This document shows positions 1-11,545 of a stretch of DNA of 64,000 nucleotides, in pieces. How positions within the stretch are numbered: position 1 is the stretch's first letter; each line of letters begins with the position of its first letter. Origin of the DNA: Progne subis subis (Eukaryota; Chordata; Aves; Passeriformes; Hirundinidae); assembly GCA_022316685.1 (NCBI GenBank), contig JAKJHU010000062.1, positions 1,546,001 to 1,610,000 on the forward strand. Direction: 5' to 3'. Under the pieces are notes generated by a model. It ran no database searches. It was not told the DNA's origin and was given only the letters and a program-made list of their open reading frames with translations. The translations under genes were made by a program, and so were the position numbers.

Positions 1-1170
1 ACTTTGTTCATTGAGCAATGGGAGGAAAATGCAAGTTCTCTTAATATTTCATAGACTCTACACTAAAGGAATTGACTCACTTTGCATCACAATTTGAAGA
101 TACTGCTTTTGAAAACTGCTGTCTTCCTTAGGTAATGTTATTTTCACACAAACCCAGGCATACGAGAAGATCTGCAAATTTTGTACTTTCTGGCTATAAT
201 CATTTCATTGTAAATATACATTGTACAGAAGTTACTCTGGATCATTTAATTGATGAGAATCTGTTAATTCTTATAATGAATCTTAGCACAGAAGTTGTAC
301 TGTATTTTTAAATCCTTACCAAGACTGATATGACTGTAAGAGCTTTTTGGAACAGATGGTTGGTTCTTGTGTGTGGTGCTTTACTTTCCCTTTTATCTTT
401 TTTTTTTTTTTTTAAATTTACAGCACATACTGTTAACACTTGACCTGACATATTCCTTTGAATAATTATTCTGGTATCCTTAAAGCAAAGGGGAAAAAAA
501 AAAAAAAATCTGAGATTTTTATCCCTCTTAACAACCTAAATGTAATTTAAGAAAACAAGAAATGTCAAACTTGCTTGTAAATAACACTAAGCATGATAGG
601 CTTGGGTGTTTTCCTCCAAAAGCTCCAGTTCTGCCTTCTGTACGTGTTACCTCTTTAGGTGGGTGACTTTAGCAGACAAAGAACTGAACCCATGTGGCAC
701 AGAGCAGTATTAGTAACCCTGAGCAATTTAATTCCTTCATGGAGTTTCTCAGTGTATCACAGGATTGGATCCTGAGTTCTCTTTCAGCTGCTACCCAAGT
801 GAGTGACTGATGGCACTCCTTGACTGAGGGACAACTACTTAAGCAGGGAAGTTATTAAAAGGTACAGAATGCAAAAGATATTTTTAAACAATGCTGTGAG
901 ATATTTGTAGATGCTCTTCCAGCACTGAAGTATTTCAGAACTTGGTGTTACCAGAAGAGAGTCAAATGTGGGGGAAGAAAAAAAGCAGAGGACAATGTCA
1001 TGGCCATCTACAGCATTTAACAAACCTCTTCACATACTCCCAGGCAACTGCAGATATTTCAGTCAGTTATTTTCTTTGCAGATTCTGTGCTCAGATTTTC
1101 GAGAGGTGTCATTCTCTTTCCTTGCTTTGGACTGTGAGGAGAATAAAACTCTGATTTTAGAAGCGTGTTG
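1..1170 (+). other. Left-edge AT-rich sequence, possible 3' UTR tail
   Basis: No coding frame is visible. The stretch has T16 at 398-413, A15 at 494-508 and two Pumilio-type TGTAAATA motifs at 209-216 and 576-583; a third lies just outside at 1919-1926. An AATAAA hexamer at 1142-1147 is followed by GT-rich sequence. Together these resemble the distal 3' UTR of a plus-strand gene ending left of or inside the window. Each motif is short and expected by chance in AT-rich DNA, so the reading is weak. Confidence 0.2.
1142..1147 (+). terminator. Candidate polyadenylation hexamer AATAAA
   Basis: An AATAAA hexamer is followed 20-30 bases later by GT-rich sequence (gcgtgttg near 1163). That spacing fits a cleavage/polyadenylation site if the left edge is transcribed on the plus strand. 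AATAAA is frequent in such AT-rich DNA, so it is only a candidate. Confidence 0.15.
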
Positions 1171-2661
1171 AACAGTTCCTCCAACTCATGACCAAGCAGA
1201 GCTGTAGGAATTCACTTGATGTGAGCCTACCCAGAGAAGGCTCAAACAAAGGCCCATAAAATTTCTTTTGCCCTTCTAGACTTGAAGAGAAGAAACATTA
1301 CTGAATATCACCATGCCTATCTCTTCAAGTGCAGCTTTCAGGGGTGCTGTCATTATCTATTCATTTCATAATTTTTTTCCCATCTGCTTCTCTATTTTTT
1401 ATATTACTGTCACATAATATAAAAATAATAAAAAAAAAATAAAAATAAAAAAAAGAAGCAAATGGAAGTGGAAAGATCATGAAATTAATAGATCATGACA
1501 AAGTGGGTCTATGCAGGTGAAATGTATCTTCCACCTTTTGAGGTTCACCCAGTCTTGAGATCATTCTGAGATTACATCATTGTAGTTACACAACAACATA
1601 TTAAAAGGTAGTGAACACTGCTCCTATCCAAGAAGTTCTGACATCAGTCTCTTAGCTCTCAGAAAGAAAAAACAAAACAGGCTCTAAATTATCAACTTCT
1701 CCTAAACTTACATTCTCAGCTAAGATAAGATGTTTCCAAAAACAAGCTTGAAAATCTCAGCATCCTCTCTTTTGAGATTACCAATTTAAATACTGTGTGG
1801 ATGCCACAGGCAATTGTGGTTTTTTTCTGTGAGGATCTACAGTACTTGTCATTACTTACAGTGCAGAGTTAATACTTACTATTTTCTGTCACTTTAGCAC
1901 GATCATCTTAACTGAAATTGTAAATATTTTGAATCAATGTAAAATTAATACATCTTTGCTATATTTTACTTGTATGTCTGTGAGTACTATGTGCATATAA
2001 ATATATTCCCATACGCACAAGAACAGTTAACAGAGAATTAAGGTTGCCTACATTTATTTCTTAAGTCTAACCCACATAAAAAGCGCAGTGCTAGGTAATC
2101 TCATGCTAACTGGAAATCTGGATCTACAGCCTTCAAGGGTCATTAATAATAAAGTTGAGATGACCAACCAGAGTCATCTCAGAACAAGTCTTTCTGTATG
2201 CAAACATCTAGATGCATTCTCCTCCACCAAAAAAAAAAAAAAAAAACCCCTCAAAAAACAACAACAACAACAATTTAAAAAATTTTAAAGAAAGTATTTT
2301 GTAGTTTTCATTGACATACTGTCTTGGATAGATTTCCAAAGGGGCTGGAGGAAGACTGTCCCTTCACTGGAAGTGCATGCTGGTGTTTGCATCATGTTCA
2401 ACCAACAACCGTCTTCATCTACCCACAAGACCCCACCCTCAGTGATACAGTCAACTCTCCTTGCAATAATATTCAGGCACACCATCTTAATTTTCGTCTC
2501 AGCTACATTAATATCTGTTACCAACCCAGGCTTTAGAAAAATACAGAGCTGATTTATACTTTAGTAGAGAAATTAAAGATCAAAAAGATTTATTAGGGTT
2601 ACTCTACCCTCCCCCCTACCAGTGCATAATCATTCCCCACCGTATATTTTTTATGGTAATT
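1171..2661. other. Non-coding AT-rich stretch
   Basis: Nothing gene-like is visible. An A-rich simple segment (AATAA/AAAAT units) lies at about 1418-1456. An A18 run at 2229-2246 is followed by a short CAA repeat at about 2258-2272. Short open frames here end in these tracts (one runs through the A18 into lysines and glutamines) and are chance. Confidence 0.6.
2229..2272. repeat. A18 homopolymer plus (CAA)n microsatellite
   Basis: Eighteen A's are followed by a C-rich break and then about five CAA units. This could be the degraded tail of an old retroposon, but no body is recognisable beside it. Confidence 0.8.
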
Positions 2662-2770
2662 AGACACTCAGGGCTCAATCCTACAGAATGTTAAGTGTTC
2701 TGGCCCAGTCCAGCAGAGCTATTAGGTGTGTAAATGCCTGAGCAATCCCTCAAAAGTTAGCTATGAGCAG
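2662..2770. repeat. Relic of an ancient amniote palindromic repeat, copy 1
   Basis: Phrases such as gggctcaatcctacag and ggcccagtccagcagagc resemble a repeat I remember as widespread in turtle, crocodile and bird genomes ('gggcccgatcctgca ... cagtccagcaaagcacttaag'). The copy is strongly diverged. Family name and class (probably a non-autonomous DNA element) are not certain. Confidence 0.45.
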
Positions 2771-3439
2771 GTGAGCCATCCTCTTTATTTAAACACATGA
2801 GGAAATTTTTTTCCAGAGGTTCAGCATCCCATGGAATAGACCTAAAGCTTTGTTTATGCCACCTCTGTTTCTCTAAAGTGTCCCACTGTTACCATTATGG
2901 CAATGACAATAGGAGCAAGCCAAGGTGTTGGCCCCCTGCTTTTAGGAGCGACTGATGCTGATTTTCATTTAAGTTTTACTTAACTTTGTGGTACTGCTTA
3001 AACAGAGATCACTCCTTGAGCCGAGTCCAAAACTCCAAGACCCTTCAACAAACACTTGAAATATGAAACGCGTGTGTGTGAATGTGTGTTCAAAACACAG
3101 CTTGTGCATAACCCAGTGATGTGCTCTGGGTGGATTACACACAGTGTAATGTGTGTGATTTGCACAGTGCTGCACAACGGGGCCCTGCCCTTCCAACCCC
3201 ACCAGGAAATGAGAGCAGGAGATGCAAAGGTAGCCCAGTTCCAGGAAAGAAGGCGACCAACACTTCACTGTACACTGCAGGTACACACACACTCATCCTT
3301 CCTTGTCTTCCTTCTCTCCCCTGTCTCCCTTGTTTTCCCTCCAAAGCTTGATACAATCAAAACCTACACAAAGCCCTGTACATCATATAAACAGTTTTAT
3401 TGAGATCTACACTCTCTAGTCTTGGGTGTGTGTTGGTAG
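2771..3439. other. Non-coding stretch with a TG/CA-rich segment
   Basis: From about 3068 to 3180 the sequence is rich in alternating TG/CA. It includes a 7-bp inverted repeat ATTACAC/GTGTAAT around a 3-base loop at 3134-3150. A pyrimidine-rich CCTTGT/TCTCCC run follows at about 3298-3340. Open frames of 73-115 codons overlap here on both strands in different frames. None resembles a protein family, so I do not call a gene. Confidence 0.55.
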
Positions 3440-3500
3440 AGCAGGACTGAATCAATATGTTAAAAGTGATTTAAGCATATGCTTAAATGTCAAAATGTAT
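3440..3500. repeat. Palindrome-bearing amniote repeat relic, copy 2
   Basis: Contains the perfect 20-bp palindrome ATTTAAGCATATGCTTAAAT at 3469-3488, preceded by ggactgaatcaatatgtt. This matches the reverse complement of the remembered 'agcacttaagcatgtgcttaactttaagcat' part of the repeat seen at 2662-2770. The two relics are therefore in opposite orientation about 0.7 kb apart. Confidence 0.45.
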
Positions 3501-5639
3501 TTAAATGCCTTTAGATTATTTATATTATACCTACAGAGGAAACATATTCCATCCCAACAAAAACCTTCTAATATTTTAAATAAACACATGAAACATATGG
3601 CTGACTCTCTGCAGATGTGCATGAAGTGTATAATCTTTAATTTTTATTCCAAACACATTAATGGGTTTTTTTGGTTTTTTTTTTTTTTACTTCAAAATGA
3701 CCTGGGTAAACTGTAAAATTTGCTTAAGCTATTAGGAGTAAATCTGTCACACTGACAATTTCAAGAAGTGTCCTTATTGCTAAAAGGGCATATACTGTAA
3801 GTTACAGGCTTAATGGCTATTGCTTTTTGCCCTGATGTGCACAGGTCCTTTACCTTCACATTTATTTATTTCCTGATAAGCAATCAATGTACAAAAATAG
3901 AAAAGCCAAATGGATTAAGAGACTGGTTCTGTCCTCATCTCCGTCTAACAAAAAGGGGTTGTTGCCACGCATTGAATCAAATCTACTCGTAGAGGATTTT
4001 ATCACTGAAGATTGAGCAGATCAGGATGAAACAGCACCAGAACAAGCACAGCTCACCTTATTCCTGAGGGTTAGGGGTCCCACATTCTACTTAAGTCATT
4101 GACATGGACATATGCAGGGCTCTGGAAATTTATGTGCATCTTCTGTGCTACATAAACATTTGACTGTTTAGTCCTCTAGCTGTGGCCTAAAACCCTGTCC
4201 TTTTGACACGCACATGTCAGCTTTCCTTTATCTGTGAAAACAACAAAACTACTCATGAACACGAAGGCAAGCGCATGTACGAGTGTTTGCAGGAGAGCTT
4301 CACCCACGTGGCTTTGCCTACAATTGACTTTAGCAGGTCACCAAATAAACATGACACTTTCCTTCTCCAGCTATTACATGAAATCACATTAGTGAATATA
4401 GAAAATATAATCCTGTAAACCACAAGACACAGTGAGCTGCGAGGTTTCAGAATTCTCTCTTCATCTAAGAAAACAGACACATCTCTCCCCTTATATTCTA
4501 ATTGTAGCATGAATTTCTCAGCCCTTGTCACCAACTCTGCATCAAGGGGACAAAATTCCCATGCCTCTGAAAGCAGCCTACTCTTAAAGACTTCTCTACA
4601 GTAGAACCCGTTGGAATTACAGAGAAGCATTCAAAAAGAGCACTGAAAGTGGGAACTGTTCAGAGAGAGTAAGTCTTGATTAGGCATCTATCAAGTATAA
4701 ACCAAGCAAATTTAGACAAAGACCAGGAAAAGGTTCCTAACAATGAAGAGTACTGGAGTGTCAGCAGGGGAAGGCGTGGATGAGATAATCTGCTGTGTCA
4801 CTTAAAGCTGCACAAAACAAAGTACTTGTGGTGCACTGGCTAGAATAATTCCGCATTATCACAGGGAGGGTTAAACAACTATTGACCCAACAGCTCTCCA
4901 CGCTATTTCTCTGATTCTAAGCATCACATGTTCTGTAGGTGGAGAGGGAAGGGTCGCTGCTGCAGGAAAAAATTAACATGTGCCATGAAATGTCAGATGT
5001 TACTGTACATATTATACACCACTGCAAATCCTATGTGGAAAATAAATGCGGGGCAAATTTGTAGGTGACCTTCTAGTTTTACATGTCACACCAGACATAA
5101 TGGGTTTTTACTCAAATAAGTGTTTTGTTTGAAATTAGTGGCTGGCGGCCTGATTTAGTTCTCAATGAAGGCGCAAATAAAGTCACACTCTCAAAAGGCA
5201 GACTTTGTAAGTCATTCCTCATCAGGCTTCAGAAAGATGCCTTTTAGAAAATGGAAGGGTTTTGAAAGGGAACGCAGAGGAGGCGAAATCATTAATAAAT
5301 TACAAGGAGGAGAGAGAGAACCAAAACACGAGACTGCAGAAGAGTTATAAAGGAAACCTGATCACGATGAGTGCAGAGCCTGTCAGAGACAGGCGGCGGA
5401 TAGGAGGAGCTGCAGCCAGACTGGAGCATTGCACAGGCACTGCTCCCTGCCCGCTGCACTGCCTCAGAGACAGACATCCTCTGCGCCTGGCTTGGCTGGC
5501 TGCTGGGGCCATTGATAACCACATGAAACCTGGGAAGTTGAAGGCAGCTGAGTGCTCTCAGGACGGCTAGGAGTGGGATGGAGTCAGGCTGTCTGTCCAC
5601 TGCAACCCACGGTGTGAGCACCCAGGGTTTAATCTAAAC
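3501..5639. other. Non-coding stretch, no recognised element
   Basis: A T14 run is at 3675-3688 and a canonical E-box CACGTG at 4305-4310. The part from about 5370 to 5600 is more GC-rich and is open in overlapping frames on both strands (102 codons plus, 109 codons minus). Neither resembles a known protein, and simultaneous openness in several frames argues for composition rather than coding. Confidence 0.55.
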
Positions 5640-6060
5640 CAGGGGCTTATGGCTGCGAGTATATCACTGTATTGGCGTATCATATTGACTTTCTGATAAT
5701 GTTCTAAGCCAGTCGGGTAAGAAAGAGAAAGTGCCACCGGGTACAAATTGTGGCATCAATTCTCTGCCAGACTGATCAATTGAATTTATATATTACCTCC
5801 AGCTACAGTACTTAAAATCTATAGTTTCGCTCCCTCCAGTGCACAGCTCGCAGTTTAAGTAATTGCAAATACAAATGAATTTTAAAAGGATTTAGCAGGC
5901 TTTAAATTAAAAATGTGTGAACATTGTTATTTTAAGAACTCTAAATTATTTACTAATATAACCCAGCTGATTTCACTTTTCTCTTCTTTTTGTCTTAGCT
6001 TGATTTTTTTGATCCCTGGAGCCTCAGCGGAGCTTAACATACCAATAAACCGCAAACAGT
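5640..6060. promoter_or_regulatory. Conserved-noncoding-element-like block
   Basis: The block lacks repeats and is dense in homeodomain-like (TTTAAGTAATTGC, AATTGAATTTATATA) and other factor-like motifs. A RUNX-type AACCGCAAAC core lies near 6048-6057. Texture, CpG retention and complexity differ from the simple AT-rich flanks. The enhancer reading is inference; no alignment was available. Confidence 0.35.
5951..5998 (+). other. Strong splice-acceptor-like sequence
   Basis: A TACTAAT branch-point-like heptamer at 5951-5957 is followed by a long pyrimidine tract and ends in TTTTTGTCTTAG, with AG at 5997-5998. This is a near-ideal plus-strand 3' splice site. No convincing coding exon follows, so if used it would serve a non-coding transcript or UTR exon. 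Confidence 0.3.
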
Positions 6061-6846
6061 AGAATAATGCTCTGTTTTACCTAACTAAAAGAAGTCTTCA
6101 AATTCAGCCTACAGAATAACAGGCTGCAAGATGTCAGCAGTACAAGGACTTGTTAAATCCTGCATTAGAAATGGGCAAGTTGCCAAGAGACATAAACGTG
6201 GAGCTGACAAAGTAAGAGCCTGAGCTCAAAAAGTTGAGAAAGTGTTTAGGGGGATCTGTTTTACACAGGTACCAAGATGATGCAACGAGGTGACAGGGCT
6301 ACAAAAAATACCTATAATCAGAGTCCTTCCAGGTATTGTGCTGACACATACTTGCTGAGCCTCATTTACCTTAATCCAACATTGCAGCTGTTTTCTGTTT
6401 TAATCACATCTCAAGATACAAGATGAGTGTCAAATCAAAAGAATAAATTAGGTCATTTGAACTTGTGCTAAGACAGTGAGCATCCCCTTGCATTTCTCCA
6501 CGTTTTCTGACTTCAGACTATTAGTTGTAAAAATTATTTATAAACTCCTTCAGAGACAACAAGTAAGAGATTTGATGCAATAAAAAGCATCTGCATACAG
6601 AAATAATGACACATGACTTCAGTTTGCCTACTTAACAGAATCAGATCCAGTGCTGCATCATGGTTTATGCCTCCCTTACATGCCCCTACTGATAATAAGG
6701 ATAATCTGTAAGAAAACCCAGAAAATTCATCTGCAATATTAGGTTCCCAGTTTACAAAGGTACTGTCTATTTCCTGCACAGAAAACTATGATAAAATTCT
6801 GTTTTTCATCTTGCTGGGAAAAGGTATAGGTAACTCTATATGTTTG

Positions 6847-6848
<2 letters not shown>
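6061..6848. other. Non-coding stretch, nothing recognised
   Basis: AT-rich single-copy-looking DNA. The 81-codon minus frame at 6534-6779 has no recognisable domain. Confidence 0.55.

Positions 6849-6890
<42 letters not shown>
6849..6890. repeat. Poly(T) tract of 42
   Basis: An uninterrupted run of 42 T, the longest homopolymer in the window. Read on the minus strand it is a poly(A) tail-like run, but the adjacent sequence (6700-6848) does not match a SINE or LINE I recognise. Length is likely to vary and may be an assembly weak point. Confidence 0.95.
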
Positions 6891-6891
<1 letters not shown>

Positions 6892-9800
6892 ATTCAATTT
6901 GTTGAGTGAGAGAAAGAAACTGAAGCTAATGTATAAGGATTATAGTGCAGTACATAAAAATATAATGTTGGGGATTTGAAAATAATTGAAGAAATGCTAT
7001 TATTGTTTTGAAGGAAATAAAGTTATATTCTCATTATTGGGATAAATACACATTCACAAAATAAATGTTTGTCCTCATTACTAATGTTTATTTTATTGTT
7101 AAAGTTATGATATGAAGTAACTTGAGATTACTGTCTTCCCAAATTATGCTGAAGTCTTTATTCAGGTGTATCATCACAGTCAACAGTAGTCTAACTAGAA
7201 CCTGTCAAAATTACTTTTACAGTCAGCAGAAGTCCTGTTTTAAGACTTCTCTAATTGTGGTCTGTTTATTTTTAAAAATTCTGAGGTAGGAGGGATTTGC
7301 TTTTCCTACTGATGTTTATTCTTCGGAAGAAATCTTCCCACAAGTTCAGATTTAATTTAATAAGGAAAATAATTCTTGTCAGCATTGACTTCCCAAATTC
7401 ATCTAAATCACTCTAGAGACGACTTTGTTAGACATCATTAGCAGTTAGCACTTTCAGATATCCCATAAAAAATGGGATGCTTGTAATTCCACTTTGAGGA
7501 ATTGAGCATATGCAACAGATATAACACTCAGTATTACATTTGCCCCCAGATTCCCATTTACTTTGAATGTGGACAATGGATCTGGTGCTGAAAGAGAGGG
7601 AAATCCTATTACCTCACCAATGTTTCCATACTCTATCCTATATCACCGTCGCACGAAGTTTAGAGGGGCTGCTTTTTTCAACTTGCTGTCATCAGCTTTC
7701 TGTCTTGTTCTGCTTGCCAGGACTACGTCCCAAGGAGCAGTAAAAGGAATAGAAATACTCAGAATCTGCAAGACTGGCAGGAGAGAGTTAAGTGAATGCT
7801 TTTTAGGGCCTGGAGCCTCAAGTTTAGGGTTTGCTCTTGCTTTCCTGAGTGATTCCACCATGTGTGAGGAATACCTTTAAGGTTAATGGGATTCTGAAAT
7901 CAATAAAAATGACTTACTAATGGTTTGGGGAAGTTTTTGTACTACAGGGTGTGAATTTACAAGGTTGTTATCTATTCTGCAACAGTTCTCCCTTTCTGCA
8001 GTGAGGCAGCACTTTCAAAATTGAGTGAGGTATTCACATCAAGACTGAGAACAGGAAGGTACTGTGGGGTGCCTGCATGCTCTGGATTTTCACCCCAACC
8101 CAACTACTACTCACAGGGGTCCCACTGGGCACAAGTTAAAGTATGTGAGGCCAGTGCTGCATATTGTAGGACGACTTTTCATGATTTATAATGAGGTATC
8201 ACACTACAGAGACATGTCTGCAAATTTAAGTAAGTATCAATTCAAATAATTGAGACAGCCAATTTAAAAGATTTTACTGAAGGAATGAGCTTCAGGACAT
8301 CAGTTTGGGTTTTGTGTTCCCCAATACTCTGAGGTGGAATAACATCTCATTTTTTCCTATTAGTGCTCCTTGATATTAAGGAGACTTCAACTTGACCGTG
8401 GTTCTTGAAATATAGAGTAGAGCAACCCCCTGCTTCTAAATGAAGCTGCAATTGCACAGTGGATCCATCTCACAGACCAAACCAATGCAAAAAATTCAAA
8501 CAGCCCAGTGCTGTCCTGAAGAGGCAGCAACCAACAGAACTGTGTATTGCTGTCACTCTGCACTGTGGCAAAACCAGCTTGCACCAGAGAAAACGCTGCC
8601 CTCCTTAAATATATTGTTCTCCCTACCGACCGATTCCACCCTTATCTTTGTAAAACACAATATAGGTTAAAAGTGATGGCTTCATCTGGTTAACCTTCTG
8701 ATATGAGAACAATTCACCCTGCTTTACAGACTTTAAAATTCTCCTCCTTCTTTACCACAAGACTCATATCAGTATTGCTCCTTCAGTTGTAAAATAATTC
8801 ATCTGTGTTTTCCTTACAACAAAGAATTCATTCAGAGAAAATGTTGAGGAAGCAGCCTGATCTGTCTGGTATTAAAGACTTGTTTGACAAAACAAATTTG
8901 CAATAAACACTCAGAAAACAGGAGCCATGCCAGTTAGAATGATAGAAAATCATGTCGAAGAGATAAATGGATCATTAAAGAGAAGGTACTTGAATTTTCA
9001 TTACCGATTGCTACACAATCACTAAAGGTTTCTGAACTTGTCTGCCTTGTTGATCTTGTGTGCTCCTCCTACCTCTAACTATTATGCCTAATATCCATAT
9101 TTTCGCATACCTTTTGAAACCTATAGATTTCATCTTCTGAAGGTATCATTAAGAACTCTTTGTAACTATCAGAATACATGAATTTTGATATGCATTGGCC
9201 TGAGCAGTATAAAAATCTGTTTAGTGAGTAATAATGTGAACATCATACCTAATGATTCAGAACCTGCACGACATAAGTGATGGTATTTTGGTGAACATAT
9301 GGATTTTAACTAGAGCTTGGCAGCACAGGACCCTTGTTTAGCTTGGGATGCTGAGGAAAATAAATCAGAGGGATGACTGAATTATCAGTTAGAATTTTTC
9401 CCTTTCTGTAGGCTTGTAAATGGAACAATACTGGAAGACAAGAGACCTAGAGATAAACAGGAAGTATCATTCCATTTCTCAGTTTCATTAGTGTCGTAAA
9501 ACTAGAAGAACAATTTCTGCTATGCACCTAATTCTTTCAGTGCAACAGAGGCTTAAATACTCAAGAGCCAGCTGCCATTAACTACTAGCCACCATAAACA
9601 CTGTCCAATTAACAGTAATTCTCTGGTGTTTGAGATTCAAGGTAAAACACAGATTCATTTTTAAGTGCAGAACTGGCACAATCTAGTCTTGCACAAAAGG
9701 ACAAGACAGACAATCACCAAGGTGTATATCTAGAAAGCTTTTACCTTTACAGTGAGTTTGCATTTCTAGTAAGTGGGTTTAAGTGGCAGCAAAACTTATA

Positions 9801-10173
9801 TCAACAGAGATGTCTCAATTTAATTAAGGCAAAATTTTCATGCAAATCAGTATCTTCTGTCATCATTATGAAAGAAGTAGGGAAAAAACAATATTCTCAA
9901 GCTGTTATTGGAAATTTTCCTGCCTAGAAGAGACCCTGCCTCCCTGGCCGCTAACCTCAAGCTCATGGCTCAGCTTAAGAAACAAAACAAATTACCAGAA
10001 GGTAATAGGAAACAAATTGATTCCCTAGACCAAAGCAAGCTGTAGTCTCCAGACACTCTCTTCTTACTATTTCCAGCTTTTAAAAGGGGTATTCCTACTT
10101 TTATCCAGTCAGTTATTTTCTTTTTACCTGTTTGTATCAGCCTGTGACAGAGATAACAGAGAGAAAGAACCAC

Positions 10174-10174
<1 letters not shown>
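6891..10174. other. Non-coding stretch, no recognised element
   Basis: About 3.3 kb of AT-rich DNA. Short open frames (61-105 codons at 7563-7880, 8064-8249, 8387-8670, 9840-10028) show no domains. The segment at 7563-7880 is open on both strands. I see no repeat family, RNA gene or tandem array. Confidence 0.5.

Positions 10175-10210
<36 letters not shown>
10175..10210. repeat. Poly(A) tract of 36
   Basis: Thirty-six consecutive A's following ccacc, with no recognisable retroposon body upstream. Confidence 0.95.
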
Positions 10211-10212
<2 letters not shown>

Positions 10213-11424
10213 AGGTAAATCTATGAAGTACAACTTTGCTTTTGAACCTTCTATGTAAAAACCTAAATGAATTGCAAAATCAGCCAGAGAAACATTGCAT
10301 ATATCATCAAAATCACATTAGATCAAAACACATTCAATTTTCCTCTCCTTTCTGGGAAAGAGAAGTTGTTGGGTTTTTTGTTTGTTTTTCTGAGTACTGG
10401 TTGCCTTATATTGTGTGAGAAGCTACAATAAATCAACATTATCAGTAGAACCAAAAATATCCTCTGTGATAGTAGTTGATCTTCAGATAGAATATTGGCA
10501 TTAGAGCAAATAATAATATACAACCTACAGGAGACAGGAGAACTGGGAACATAAAAGCATTAGGTTTGACCATAAAACTTTGACATAAACTTTCTTTTCT
10601 TGCTAGCACTACGCTTTAGACCTTCAAGTGGGAGAAATGTAGGTGACAACAACTGAGGGGTGTGTGAGAGTCAGAGCTGGGCAGAAAGTGTCCTTGCATA
10701 GGAGTGCTTCTACTGTCACATCCAGGAGCTGATCATCATGTCCAAACCTCTGTCTGGGAGAGGAGGAAGTGCCAAGAAGGGGTGGGAGGCAGAGTAGAAC
10801 CCTTAACAATTGGCAACTCCTAGAATGCAGTGAAACTACACATAGAATGTATTTTGCATTGGGGAAAAAAAAATAAAAAAGCTATTGTCATTAAGGTGTC
10901 AGATAAATGATAACTCAGAAAATTAAACTACTATCCCCATAATTTTCTAAGGATCTTTATATTGCATCAAAGTGTAGAGCAGAAATGGCTGCCTCAAGAT
11001 GGTGGAAGATCGTTGCTATATATTCCCAAATTATAGCCAAAGATGTCAGTGGTATGATTTCCATTGGGCTTGCTCCTCTTCCAAACACATCTTGCACTGC
11101 AGCAGCCACTACAAGTATGAAAGATGGGTTTGGCATCATCACAAAGATATTTGCTTACTATTGAAAAGCAGAGACTTGTTAAGAGCCTTTAAAAAATTAG
11201 ACACAAGAAAGGAAAAGTCCCTAATACAAGAATAAAAATGACAAAGGAATTAGTTTTACTATGACTTTGCTCTAGAGCAATTTTGTACTCTATCAGCTTC
11301 AGGTAGACCACCTGCACAACGACAAGTAGATGAAGGTGGTCTTTAAGGGTCTTAGCTAGAAGAAGAAAAAAGAAATCTGGTGTTGCTGCCTAGCACATTT
11401 ATGTATTCTCCAGCTATAGATCCT
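10211..11424. other. Non-coding stretch, nothing recognised
   Basis: No coding or repeat signal beyond a short A-rich run near 10865-10880. Chance frames of 60-78 codons only. Confidence 0.5.
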
Positions 11425-11545
11425 GAAAGTGTTTATAAAGCTCCAGAAATATAATCGTCCCCATTTCATAGCCAAGGAAATTGAAAGGCAAAATTAAGTA
11501 GTTTGCTGAGGGCCACACAGTGAATCATTTGAAGAGCCCAGTTGT
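11425..11545 (-). repeat. MIR/CORE-SINE-type relic
   Basis: The order of blocks matches the reverse complement of the MIR core: gtccccatttcatagccaagg, then aaattaagtagtttgctgag, then ggccacacag near 11511-11520, then gaagagccca. In MIR these read '...cccattttacagatgaggaaactgag...ttgcccaaggtcacacag...agagcc'. Divergence is high, as expected of an ancient copy. tRNA-derived MIR is a family shared by amniotes. Confidence 0.75.

Noticed and set aside
3134..3150. Regulatory hairpin ATTACAC/GTGTAAT
   Set aside because: Seven pairs in TG/CA-rich DNA are expected by chance.
4745..4800. Structured RNA around gtgtcagcag / ctgctgtgtcac
   Set aside because: Only about six consecutive pairs form, so chance is likely.
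6849..6890. Poly(A) tail of a processed pseudogene or young SINE
   Set aside because: No retroposon body, coding remnant or target-site duplication could be found beside it.
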